31,975 bases of DNA from Candidatus Latescibacter anaerobius SCGC AAA252-E07. GTDB lineage: Bacteria > Latescibacterota > Latescibacteria > Latescibacterales > Latescibacteraceae. The notes below the pieces were generated by a model, which was given only the letters and a program-made list of their open reading frames with translations, had not been told where the DNA came from and searched no databases. Where the stretch lies: assembly GCA_000403035.1 (NCBI GenBank), contig AQSL01000150.1, forward strand, positions 9,292-41,266. Reading direction: 5' to 3'. This document shows positions 15,303 to 23,402 of the stretch, piece by piece (the first letter of the stretch is position 1; every line of letters starts with the position of its first letter). Position numbers and translations under genes: made by a program.

Positions 15303-16386
15303 AATGGAACAATCCCCGGACGAATTTTTCGATTCCATGACCGATGACATTATTCCGGAAAAAACGGAAAACGAAATTTTTCATTCCATCACCGGAACGA
15401 ATAAACCCGAAAATCTCGATATCATTCGTGTCGGCAAAGACGGCGAAGTTCCTGATAACGCACCATTCTTCAGAAACGCGGTCCGTATTATAGGATCCTA
15501 TGCAAAAAAACGCGAGGCCGGAGCTGTCATAACGAGAAATATAGGGTTTTTACCCTACCTCGTTTATATCCGTATTCGATACAGACTGCCGTGTTTTTTT
15601 GAAACCCATGATTTTTACGGCGACCTTTCCCTGAGACCCGACCTTAAAAAATCACTCGGGCTTTACAAGAAAAGCCGGTTCGAAAAAATCTTTCTTCCCC
15701 GTCTCGATGGTATAATCTGTCTCACCGAAACGCAGGCCGGTTTTTTTAAAGACCTCTACCCTGCGGTTCCCCGTACTGTCGCTCCAAGTGGTCTTTTACG
15801 TGTTGTCCGTACACAAACAAAACCCGACAGGCAGGTATGCTACATTGGCTCCCTCGATGCCCATAAAGGTCTCGGAACAGTGCTTTCCGCGCTCGCCCAG
15901 ACTTCCGACAGCAACATCAAACTCCTCGTTATCGGCGGCAAAAACGATCATGAAAAGCAGGAATTCAAGAAATTCACCCGTCTCCTCAAATTAGAAAAGA
16001 GGGTAAAAGTAATCAGCTGGATTCATCACTCTGATATCGGGCATCTGATTAACAATTGTATAGCCGGGCTTGTGCCTCTCGCAGATACGCCGTTCAACCG
16101 TTACTTTACCTCGCCGCTCAAAATTCTCGACTATCTTGCTCATTCGCTCCCGGTAATCGCCTCCGATCTGCCTTCTGTCCGGGAATATATCGAGGATGGC
16201 AGGCACGGCATGCTGTTTGAACCCGGAAATCCCGAAGATCTGGCTAACACGCTTAACCTTTATATAGCTCGAAACAACTATGAAACCATGTCGCCGGAAG
16301 TTGCGTCCCACGCCGAACAATTCCTCTGGACCAAACGCGCGGAAAAAATAATTGCATTTATTCATAACAATTCCCGGAAGTTGTAG
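15172..16386 (+). CDS. GT4-like glycosyltransferase
   Basis: A 404-aa GT-B glycosyltransferase. The N-terminal strand and loop (KKIIYVHTGIWPTHSPS) and FFETHDFYGD form the acceptor domain. The donor domain has VCYIGSLDAHKGLGTVLSAL, LLVIGGKNDHEK and SPLKILDYLAHSLPVIASD, the position of the usual nucleotide-sugar loop. The first glutamate of the E-x7-E motif is replaced by a TSPLK context, as in several GT4 subgroups. GTG start with AAAGG 9 nt upstream. The first beta strand needs this start, so the overlap with folE2 is genuine coding for this gene. It is separate from the polysaccharide operon, and its acceptor is unknown. Confidence 0.88.
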   Translation: MEEKKIIYVHTGIWPTHSPSIVFITGNAYGLAHHAPTVLIVKHKMEQSPDEFFDSMTDDIIPEKTENEIFHSITGTNKPENLDIIRVGKDGEVPDNAPFFRNAVRIIGSYAKKREAGAVITRNIGFLPYLVYIRIRYRLPCFFETHDFYGDLSLRPDLKKSLGLYKKSRFEKIFLPRLDGIICLTETQAGFFKDLYPAVPRTVAPSGLLRVVRTQTKPDRQVCYIGSLDAHKGLGTVLSALAQTSDSNIKLLVIGGKNDHEKQEFKKFTRLLKLEKRVKVISWIHHSDIGHLINNCIAGLVPLADTPFNRYFTSPLKILDYLAHSLPVIASDLPSVREYIEDGRHGMLFEPGNPEDLANTLNLYIARNNYETMSPEVASHAEQFLWTKRAEKIIAFIHNNSRKL

Positions 16387-16455
16387 AGATGATGTGAAAC
16401 TTTTCTATTTTTCTATGCTGTAACGTGATGAAAAATTTTTAATGCCGTATATTAC

Positions 16456-16491
16456 GAGGGCGGTGAAAAAATCCTTTTTCACGTGCCCCTG
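16456..16491. repeat. REP-like palindrome, copy 2
   Basis: GAGGGCGGTGAAAAA, a 4-nt loop, then TTTTTCACGTGCCCCTG: an 8-bp perfect stem extended by GGGC/GCCC. Nearly identical to 14226-14259. The reverse-oriented remnant AGGACTTTTACA at 16588-16599 may mark the other end of a degenerate element. Confidence 0.65.
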
Positions 16492-16513
16492 TTTGAAATA
16501 TATGACTGTGTTG

Positions 16514-16558
16514 CTGTCAAGGGCTTGTAAATCAACGCTTCGCGCTGACCCTTGACAG
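16514..16558. repeat. Long inverted repeat (CTGTCAAGGG ... CCCTTGACAG)
   Basis: Perfect 10-bp arms at 16514-16523 and 16549-16558. Inside lies a second, near-perfect hairpin TCAACGC/GCGCTGA. As RNA it would fold into a stacked stem; as DNA it could be a terminator-like or mobile-element remnant. No T-run follows. Confidence 0.55.
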
Positions 16559-16617
16559 CTTAAATCCTAAACCTTATAGTTTTTCACAGGACTTTTACAT
16601 TAAAAACTAATTTTTTC

Positions 16618-16718
16618 AACTCACCCCTCTGTCCTCTCTCTACAAGCAGAGAGGGGATGACCACACAACCAATTCCCTCTCTCTTGCAGGGCAAAAGTGA
16701 GGGCTCATGGGGCGAGTT
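16618..16718. repeat. 100-bp palindromic extragenic element
   Basis: Ends AACTCACCCC (16618-16627) and GGGGCGAGTT (16709-16718) match as inverted repeats, 9 of 10. Inside is a strong hairpin CCTCTCT/AGAGAGG (about 16633-16654), and further CCCTCTCTCTT and GTGAGGG tracts. Non-coding; resembles extragenic palindrome families of environmental genomes. Confidence 0.5.
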
Positions 16719-16797
16719 TCATATGTAGAGAGAGATTGGGATATTTGCTGTACTAATTTTAATAAGCGTTTTTTTACGAAACCGTGAGGTATACGAA

Positions 16798-17877
16798 ATG
16801 GCTGAAAAAATGACTCGTCGCGATGCGCTTGTTGCGGGAGCAGTCTCCGCCGGAGCTGTTCTGGGAGCGGGATGCTCCGATACGCACGATAAATCCATCA
16901 AACCTCAAACCGGAGAAAAGCCGTTTTCCGAACGGTCATGGTGGCCTCCCGGACCGGATAAAGACCTTGTCAGAGACCTTACTCCGGGGACAACGCCGGT
17001 ACGTCTTGCCTGCATGTCGCCGAAGACCACGCTCAACTACCCCGAAAAGGAAAGCGTTACCGAAGCCGTGAAACGCATCAGAGATGGGGGCTATACCGCG
17101 GCGAATTCCCATTACTCCATCGGCACAAGAAACAAATGGCTCGATGCCTCCGAATCCGAGATTACCGAACTGAAGGAGGCGCTTGCACACTACGATGTGG
17201 ATTTGTTTGATACCATGGTCTGGACAAATCTCATTCACCCGGATGAAAAAACACGCCAGAACAACCTGAAATATGTCGCAGAAAATATCGAGGCCGCCGA
17301 CAGGATCGGCTGCCGTATTGTTACCATGGTCACCGGAAGCTGCGACACCGAGTATTACATCGGGATGCATCCCGACAACTGGACGAGGAAAACGTGGAAT
17401 CTCACCCTGGACAGCATCCGTCAGCTTCTCCGTGACACCACGGGATGTACCACAGCTTTAGGCATGGAGGCGGTCATAACGACCAACCTCGACTGCCCCG
17501 TTGCGCACAAGCGACTCATGGATGATATCGGAGACCCGCGCTGCAAGGTGTGCCTCGACCCGACAAATATGATGTCTTTCGAGCGGTATTATCATTCCAC
17601 CGAACTGCTCAACGAGTGCTTCGGCCTCCTCGGCGAGGATATAATCGGCTGTCATGCCAAGGACATGTTCATTCGCAGGGATGTCATGCTTGCGCACATC
17701 ATCGAGGTTCCCGCAGGCGAGGGTGTCCAGGATTACGAGACCTACCTTGTGAGGATGAGCCGCATGAAATGGCCGCGGACACTTCTTCTGGAACATTTAC
17801 CTGCGGAGAAGTATCCCCCGGTCAAGGCATTTATTGAAAAGACCGCCGCAAAGGTCGGGGTGAGAATATATACATGA
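16798..17877 (+). CDS. Tat-exported sugar phosphate isomerase/epimerase (TIM barrel)
   Basis: A 359-aa xylose-isomerase-like TIM-barrel protein. The N-terminus MAEKMTRRDALVAG with a hydrophobic run and LGAGC at about 22-26 is a Tat signal, possibly of a lipoprotein, so the enzyme should work outside the cytoplasm. Likely metal ligands of the family appear in order: E in GMEAVI, D in KVCLDPTN, H in IGCHAKD and E in TLLLEHL. The reaction (isomerisation, epimerisation or dehydration of a sugar) cannot be told from sequence. ATG has GTGAGG about 8 nt upstream. It stands alone between long spacers. Confidence 0.85.
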   Translation: MAEKMTRRDALVAGAVSAGAVLGAGCSDTHDKSIKPQTGEKPFSERSWWPPGPDKDLVRDLTPGTTPVRLACMSPKTTLNYPEKESVTEAVKRIRDGGYTAANSHYSIGTRNKWLDASESEITELKEALAHYDVDLFDTMVWTNLIHPDEKTRQNNLKYVAENIEAADRIGCRIVTMVTGSCDTEYYIGMHPDNWTRKTWNLTLDSIRQLLRDTTGCTTALGMEAVITTNLDCPVAHKRLMDDIGDPRCKVCLDPTNMMSFERYYHSTELLNECFGLLGEDIIGCHAKDMFIRRDVMLAHIIEVPAGEGVQDYETYLVRMSRMKWPRTLLLEHLPAEKYPPVKAFIEKTAAKVGVRIYT

Positions 17878-18362
17878 ACTACTCCATATCAGAGCAGCGA
17901 GGAATCAAAAATGTAACTCACTCCTTCATTCCCCCTCCGGTATGATAAAAGTCAAGAGGGAAACAACGGGTGAATTAGAAAATGCCTGTTCTTTACAGTA
18001 ATACCATGAAGGATACAGGTAATTTGAATTATATAGTCTGTGAATAATCCGGGCACATTACATACTATGATATGTATTGGTACGAATACAAATTAAGCAC
18101 TATTTTATTACGTTACATTACCCCTCATATTGCCTGGGCTACTCATGCTGCACGGTTCCTGTTGATGAGTGCCGTCGTTAAAAATGTTAAGGCATTCCTG
18201 AGGGGAGTAATGAAGAATGTGATGAGTTCTTTATAATAAAGGGTACGAGAAACGACTACCCATAAACATTTTGAATACGTTCTCCACCGGGAAAAGCTCA
18301 TATAAAATGCTCAAGTTACTCATTTTCAAAAAATACCTTGGAATAGTACCAAAACGCACGCT
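17878..18362. other. Non-coding convergent spacer
   Basis: About 480 bp of AT-rich sequence after the TIM-barrel gene. Only a weak CCCTC...GAGGG pairing (about 17931-17962) and an ACATAC/GTATGT-like pairing near 18059 were seen. No gene, promoter or RNA is supportable. Confidence 0.4.
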
Positions 18363-18415
18363 GGCTCACTCTATAAAGACGATCTCATCGTTGAACAGAT
18401 CAATAATAGTGAGCC
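18363..18415 (-). terminator. Nested inverted repeat downstream of the NlpC/P60 gene
   Basis: Perfect 8-bp arms GGCTCACT (18363-18370) and AGTGAGCC (18408-18415) enclose a second stem ACGAT-CTC-ATCGT (18379-18391). It begins 11 nt after the stop of the minus-strand gene. No long T-run follows, so it could be a terminator or an mRNA-end structure. Confidence 0.4.
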
Positions 18416-18426
18416 GGGTCTCACCT

Positions 18427-19803
18427 CTAATTTCTTAACGTTGTAAATGTTCTTGGACGATCAATCGGATACAACGCATGCTCCGATGAATTGATGGTCA
18501 CGCGATTCACATAATAATGTATGCCCTCTTCATCATATCCCCAGCCGCACTGGTGCATGAAATAAAGCTTCCCGTTGTGGGCTTTGCCAATATAAAGTGT
18601 GACATGGCCGGGATCGGATGCCACTGTGATGATAGGTTCAATTTTTGCCACTGCTGCTGTCTTTTCTTCGGAGCTCAGGTTCTTATCGATTGTAATCTGG
18701 TGATTTGAAGCTTTGTTTAAAGACCTTCCGGTGACGATACCGCAGCACCTGAAAAGTACCCGAAGAGTTCCGGCGCAATCCCGTTTGTCGTTCTGGCCGT
18801 GCCATCCATAGGGTGTATTGAGGAGTTTGAAGAACTGGGTAAGTATAGTACGCTTGGTATACGTGAGATATCCGATATGCACATCAGCATCAGGTTTAAT
18901 ATATCCGTTTGCCACACCAAGTGAACCGTCTGGTGCGCAGTAAGGCATTTTCACAACATAACCCCTGCTGTTTTGGCTGATAAGCGGCATGGTTGCAGAA
19001 AAGTATAAATATCGTGAAAAATTTTTATATGAGCTGTCACCGTAAACTGGAACTTTATGTGCAGTCGCCATAAGGAAGTTATCATCCTCTGCGAGCTTCC
19101 GGATCGTTTCCCTGTCAGCGATTGCAATATCTTCGGTAGCTATCCATCCCATTGCTATGGGGCTCTCAACATACAGAAAATCACCATCGAGAGATTCGTG
19201 GAGAACAGTAACAGGATTCCCTAAACATATATCGGTTATTTGAAAACGGTCCAGTTCCCACATGGTATCACCGTATCCCGGAACAGATGTTGGATACTGA
19301 CGCATACTGGCTTGGTTGACAACAATACCGAAACGGCGAGTGATAACTGCAGGTATGGTATCTGTATTCATGTCTTCCACAATGTCCTGTTTCATGATGT
19401 CGCTATATAGAGTGTTCCGTCCATCGTAGTACTCACGGGAACCGTAAAGATCATCCGGATTTAAAAGCTTATCAATGTCGCTCTTGAGTCTTGCCCTGAG
19501 ATTTTCACCGGGAATTGTATCGGGAAGTTCAAGCGGCATGTTAAGATTCGCAAAACTGACCGAATCTGCTTTTTTGTTTATTTTAGCTTCGTTAAAACGT
19601 TTAATTTCAACCGGTGTCATTATCACCTTATCGGCATCTTTCTGGAGCCCTATCCAGTATTCGGGAGTAAGCATTTCAGGTTCCACTCCGGGAAGGGCAG
19701 AAGGAGCATGCATTGATTTTGATTCCTGTGACTGTAAAGATAAAGGTGATACAATGAGAAATAACATTACAAAAAGAACTGCATATGTCTTGTTTTTTGA
19801 CAT
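18427..19803 (-). CDS. Secreted SH3-NlpC/P60 peptidoglycan endopeptidase
   Basis: A 458-aa cell-wall hydrolase of the type N-terminal stabilising domain, two SH3b domains and NlpC/P60, known to cut gamma-D-glutamyl-diamino acid bonds in peptide stems. Signal peptide about 1-24 (AVLFVMLFLIVSPLSLQ). SH3-like strands carry ASMRQYPTSVPGYGDTMWE and LYVESPIAMGWIATED. The catalytic core begins LNTPYGWHGQNDKRDCAGT with nucleophile C343, and H400 lies in DPGHVTLYIG. H417 or Q418 in MHQCGWG supplies the third polar residue. ATG with GGAGG closely upstream. Tandem 15-bp repeats lie just upstream of the ribosome site. It could turn over the cell's own wall or salvage peptides. Confidence 0.9.
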   Translation of the reverse strand: MSKNKTYAVLFVMLFLIVSPLSLQSQESKSMHAPSALPGVEPEMLTPEYWIGLQKDADKVIMTPVEIKRFNEAKINKKADSVSFANLNMPLELPDTIPGENLRARLKSDIDKLLNPDDLYGSREYYDGRNTLYSDIMKQDIVEDMNTDTIPAVITRRFGIVVNQASMRQYPTSVPGYGDTMWELDRFQITDICLGNPVTVLHESLDGDFLYVESPIAMGWIATEDIAIADRETIRKLAEDDNFLMATAHKVPVYGDSSYKNFSRYLYFSATMPLISQNSRGYVVKMPYCAPDGSLGVANGYIKPDADVHIGYLTYTKRTILTQFFKLLNTPYGWHGQNDKRDCAGTLRVLFRCCGIVTGRSLNKASNHQITIDKNLSSEEKTAAVAKIEPIITVASDPGHVTLYIGKAHNGKLYFMHQCGWGYDEEGIHYYVNRVTINSSEHALYPIDRPRTFTTLRN

Positions 19804-19825
19804 ATGAGCCTCCTTTCTTAAGAGA

Positions 19826-19855
19826 TGAATGGATACACAATGAATGGATACACAA
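19826..19855. repeat. Perfect tandem duplication of 15 bp upstream of the NlpC/P60 gene
   Basis: TGAATGGATACACAA occurs twice back to back, 23-52 nt before the ATG. It could be a duplicated operator or a replication slip in the leader. Confidence 0.6.
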
Positions 19856-19968
19856 TCTTTAAATTAGTAATTACCTTACCTCATCCGGTTAATGCATAAT
19901 CATTTTTTATTGTATAATCAAAAAGTTTATTTCCAGGAACACTGAGAGATTTATGAAAGTATCTCAAG

Positions 19969-21348
19969 TTAGTATCCTCTATCCTTCGCCATCGACCGTA
20001 CTCGATTGTTGAAGTCGCTGCCATAATCAAAGGCTCCGGAGAAGTGCGATCCAGGTTTGTTTCCTCCCGTGCGTTCTTGTATCTGTTCAATAATTTCCAT
20101 ACTAATTGCCCAGTTAATAGTAAACATAATAATGCCTGATGTTGGACAGACTTTCTTATCGAATCCCGGGATGGCATACAAACCATAACTGTCGCACATA
20201 CGACCGACATGGATATCGGTCTCCTTGGGTACTGTTCTGCCTTCAGGAATAGTAAAGTTACGGGCGATAGGGCCTATAGATGCTGTTCGCATCCCGATCC
20301 GCTTGAATTCATCGAGGTTTTTGATATCTACTGCATCATCCGGGGTATATATACCCATAATAACACAATCTTTTGAGGTACCTTTGATATCTCCATCAGA
20401 AAGGCTTTGTGCGAAAGAAAAACCACCCCTGCGGCCCGCATTCTCTGTAGCGAATGTGTATCTATAACGGCTGTAATAATAGACTGTTCCGCCATTGAGA
20501 AGTGTATCCACTGCCATTGATGCAACTTTTCGCACATCACCAAGCTCAGTACCTATCAATTCCATTTCTCTGGCAATCTCATCCAAAAAATTGTCCATGA
20601 GCGGGTCTGATGTATCCACCCAACTTACATCTTTACCCGAAAGTGTAGGTGCGTCACCATCTACCTTGAACGACTTTCCTTCAATTGAAAGGATCCGGCA
20701 CGCATCAGCAAGTATCATCCACATGAGTGTCATATACAGCGGACCAGAAACAGGGCCGACAGGAGCAGGCATTCCGGGAATCTTCATGATCGCACCGAGA
20801 CTCGTAATGTTTGTATCAATCCATATATCCGCATAGGGGCGTATTTGCAAGGATTGTACGTCTTTTCTGACATGTTCTAATCCCTTAGTATCACCGCTCC
20901 ATGGTGAAGGACTGCCTATGACAAATATATTTTTTTTGGCAAGGTCATCAAACCCTCCCTGAGAGAGTACGCGACTCGCCATCAAAAGATCACCGTCTCT
21001 GGATTTTTTCGGATCATAGCCGTGGGAGAGAAATTGAGGCATCCCGTTCCGTCCCGGAAACATTTCAGCATTGTTGCTGTGCCCCTGGTCCCAGGAAATC
21101 CAGCAGGTACGTCCATTACGTAGTGTCCTGGAAATTGCATACGCAGATTCGAGAATCTTTTCTGATTGGGTTTCGCGAACCCATGTCAGCATATCCATAA
21201 CTTTTTTAGGGTACTGTAATGCCAGTGGTATCTCTTTTCCGCTTTTGCCAAAGGAATCAGAGTTTTCAAGAGCATTTAACTTATGAACTAAATTCCCAAA
21301 ACTGACAAGAGTTAACGGAATGATTCGAAAGGTGTCGCGACGATTCAC
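19969..21348 (-). CDS. Exported protein with two SIS-like (phosphosugar-binding) modules
   Basis: A 459-aa protein starting NRRDTFRII, a possible Tat signal. I read two SIS-like halves. The first, about 47-225, has GRTCWISWDQGHSNNAEMFP, resembling the G-x-GHS...E segment of phosphosugar-binding SIS proteins, then YADIWIDTN and PVSGPLYMTLMWMILADA. The second, about 255-455, has VRKVASMAVDTLLNGGTVYYY and KVCPTSGIIMFTINWAISME. The PVSG and PTSG segments fall at equivalent places, pointing to internal duplication. SIS proteins isomerise or sense phosphosugars in the cytoplasm, so a periplasmic role would be unusual. GTG start with GGAG upstream. The conserved 21-nt element lies 53-82 nt upstream. 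Function not known. Confidence 0.65.
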   Translation of the reverse strand: MNRRDTFRIIPLTLVSFGNLVHKLNALENSDSFGKSGKEIPLALQYPKKVMDMLTWVRETQSEKILESAYAISRTLRNGRTCWISWDQGHSNNAEMFPGRNGMPQFLSHGYDPKKSRDGDLLMASRVLSQGGFDDLAKKNIFVIGSPSPWSGDTKGLEHVRKDVQSLQIRPYADIWIDTNITSLGAIMKIPGMPAPVGPVSGPLYMTLMWMILADACRILSIEGKSFKVDGDAPTLSGKDVSWVDTSDPLMDNFLDEIAREMELIGTELGDVRKVASMAVDTLLNGGTVYYYSRYRYTFATENAGRRGGFSFAQSLSDGDIKGTSKDCVIMGIYTPDDAVDIKNLDEFKRIGMRTASIGPIARNFTIPEGRTVPKETDIHVGRMCDSYGLYAIPGFDKKVCPTSGIIMFTINWAISMEIIEQIQERTGGNKPGSHFSGAFDYGSDFNNRVRSMAKDRGY

Positions 21349-21400
21349 GGTTCTTCTCCTAATTAGAAAAAATTGTAATTAGTAAGATATGAGAACATAC

Positions 21401-21430
21401 CTAATCAAGGATTCCCCATATCAAAATCAT
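21401..21430 (-). promoter_or_regulatory. Conserved 9-codon micro-ORF / 21-nt element, copy B (upstream of tandem-SIS gene)
   Basis: The minus-strand 21-mer at 21431-21411 is identical to copies A and C. From its ATG it codes MILIWGILD and stops with TAG, 52 nt before the downstream GTG start. GGAG lies 14 nt upstream. A second short frame (MFSYLTNYNFF) begins 2 nt after its stop. Confidence 0.55.
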
Positions 21431-21658
21431 GAGCAGTCAAAATTCTCCACAAACTTATTAATTAATAGATATTAACATATAAAAAATTCTTTTGCAAGTA
21501 TTTTCTTCATCCTGATCTATGAGTTTTTCTACGACGTGCTTGTTAAACCGTGAAATACTCCGTTTTAGAGAGACCAATCCATCGAATCAACCCAATAACG
21601 GTGCAGTTAAACAGAATAATGTGGTAGGTGTTGTGGGTGTTAAGGGATTAAAGATATA

Positions 21659-21829
21659 TTGTCCATTAAGCTTGTTCTTCTGGCGGCACCGGCAGATGCA
21701 ATCCTGGCGCAGGAAGACACCTATACCGAATTGGTGTTCCCGCCGGACGCCCGTCACCTGGAATTGGTCGAGAAGGCGAACCGGAGCGTGGAAGAAGCCC
21801 GTCTGCGCGCCGAATCCGACATACTATAA
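21659..21829 (+). pseudogene. GC-rich orphan fragment, possible gene remnant
   Basis: A TTG-started frame of 56 codons (SIKLVLLAAPADAILAQ... to ...EEARLRAESDIL) with a signal-like hydrophobic start and a charged helical end. The tract 21690-21825 is much richer in G+C than its surroundings and reads like genuine coding sequence in this frame. It has no good ribosome site and no neighbour on its strand. It is probably the relic of a transferred or deleted gene; no family recognised. The remainder of the 21431-21893 spacer shows nothing else. Confidence 0.35.
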
Positions 21830-21839
21830 AACAATGGTT

Positions 21840-21859
21840 GTGGGAGGGGCCCCACCCAC
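21840..21859 (-). terminator. GC-rich hairpin after the fucose-isomerase-like gene
   Basis: GTGGGAGGGG paired with CCCCACCCAC, 9 of 10 positions and no loop to spare. In the minus direction it lies about 35 nt after the stop and is followed by AACCATTGTTTTATA, a modest T-rich tail. A plausible terminator. Confidence 0.45.
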
Positions 21860-21893
21860 ATTGTCAAAGCCGATAATCTATCAGGTTGTCTCT

Positions 21894-23375
21894 CTATACA
21901 ATCGGTTCATAAGTTATGCCAGCAAGCTCACAGTAAGCTTTAAACTGACGAGCCAGATCGCCGTAGATGAACAACTGGTGAAATCCTTTGACATCCCGGG
22001 TGTCCGGACAGTTGTCCATGGCAAGCTCGACCGATGTCCTGCAGCCTCCAGCGGGCGGAGTATCGATATTTCCCACCACTGTGCCTGTTCCGGCAATAAT
22101 TTTTCCCGGTTCGGTGAACTGCATCACAGTAACACGCTGCCCGGGGCGCCAAATAACCTGGAACGAAACACCCATTTCCGATTCCGAATGATTCCGTAAA
22201 ATGAATGTTTCATGAGGCTGGTCGAACCCATTCAATTTAGTCGGGCTGGTGCAGTGTGCACCAATAAGTGTGTTATTGACAGTATTAGGAGCCGGATCCT
22301 GAATAAACCCGGGCTTTCCAAAAAGCAGATTTGTCAACCTCTGCGAAATTGCTGAAAGCCAGTAAGCCTCACATGCCCCCACAATCCCCTCATCCTGAAG
22401 CCTCGACATCGCCATGCAGGGTGGTTGCATCCTGTGCATGCCTACAGGCCCCAAACAATCCATGGAAAACCCGTTGCACTTTTCCTGCTCCATTATATGC
22501 CTGATAACCACATAATTTTTTGCGGCGGTGAGAATATCCTCCGGAGAAGGCTCCACAATCATCTTGGCCTCACGGGTATAATATTCGGCTATCTGCCGCA
22601 TCACATCGGTGATGTCGGTTTTTCCGAAAACCTCTCCAAATCGGTCGTTAGGAATATAATGCAGGGTTGTGCCGATTACATCGAGTGTTTTGTCCTCGGT
22701 TTTATCCCCGGCGATTATGCAGATACGGGACTGTTTCATATCATATATGGTGCGGAACATACGGATGCCGTGAGAAAGCCAGTTCAAATCTTGTGTGGCG
22801 GCGGTATAAACATTCGGAATACCGCGTATCAGATTTAGATGCCCGGTGAAAGATGTTCCCATCGGACTGAAAACTATGGTTGGTATTTTCCCGCGGTTCT
22901 TACAGATATTTGTCGTATGACCCCATGCATCTGTTTCTTTGATGAGCTTTCCCTGGTCGTCAAAATGATGGCAATTGGTAACCATCAGCATAATACCGTC
23001 CGGTGGATTCTGTCTGATTCCGTTCAGAAATGCCGTTTCACGGTCGTTACCGTATACGGGCCGTTCCTCGAAAACAAGATTCACGCCAAGCTTCTGTGCA
23101 GCTTCGGTAAGAATATCACGGTACTGTTGTTCCCGCTGTTTAATATCATAGGACGCTCCCGGCCAGCCGAGCCAGAATTTTTTTACATCAGGCCTGATAA
23201 ATGCCACAAGCACTTTCGGGTTACCTGATGATGCACCCGGCGCCCCTATAACCTCTGAAGCTTTGTCGAATAATCCGATATGTACGGCTAAAGCGGCGGC
23301 ACCGGCGGATTTTATGAAACAACGGCGATTTATAAGCGGACACCCGGCAGGATTACAGGAATTTAATGCTTTCAT
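21894..23375 (-). CDS. Tat-exported L-fucose/L-arabinose isomerase-like protein
   Basis: A 493-aa protein with an L-fucose isomerase-like fold. The N-terminal Rossmann-type part has PKVLVAFIRPD and DGIMLMVTNCHHF. The middle part has FSMDCLGPVGMH. The C-terminal barrel-like part has NTLIGAHCTSPTKLNGF and GVSFQVIWRPGQRVTVMQF, the closing domain of FucI/AraA-type enzymes. LINRRCFIKSAGAAALAVH (RR at 17-18) is a clear Tat signal, unexpected for a sugar isomerase. A more upstream ATG (23402) is open, but GGGAGG lies between it and the ATG at 23375 at good spacing. The conserved micro-ORF ends directly before that upstream ATG. Substrate and even catalytic activity are uncertain. Confidence 0.8.
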   Translation of the reverse strand: MKALNSCNPAGCPLINRRCFIKSAGAAALAVHIGLFDKASEVIGAPGASSGNPKVLVAFIRPDVKKFWLGWPGASYDIKQREQQYRDILTEAAQKLGVNLVFEERPVYGNDRETAFLNGIRQNPPDGIMLMVTNCHHFDDQGKLIKETDAWGHTTNICKNRGKIPTIVFSPMGTSFTGHLNLIRGIPNVYTAATQDLNWLSHGIRMFRTIYDMKQSRICIIAGDKTEDKTLDVIGTTLHYIPNDRFGEVFGKTDITDVMRQIAEYYTREAKMIVEPSPEDILTAAKNYVVIRHIMEQEKCNGFSMDCLGPVGMHRMQPPCMAMSRLQDEGIVGACEAYWLSAISQRLTNLLFGKPGFIQDPAPNTVNNTLIGAHCTSPTKLNGFDQPHETFILRNHSESEMGVSFQVIWRPGQRVTVMQFTEPGKIIAGTGTVVGNIDTPPAGGCRTSVELAMDNCPDTRDVKGFHQLFIYGDLARQFKAYCELAGITYEPIV

Positions 23376-23402
23376 AAAAAATTCCTCCCATAAATGGAAC
23401 AT

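Noticed and set aside
17931..17962. CCCTC/GAGGG pairing after the TIM-barrel gene as a terminator
   Set aside because: Short, interrupted stem with a long loop and no T-run.
21519..22199. 226-codon plus-strand frame across the spacer and the end of the isomerase-like gene
   Set aside because: Half of it is antisense to a well-supported gene and the remainder has no protein-like features in that frame.
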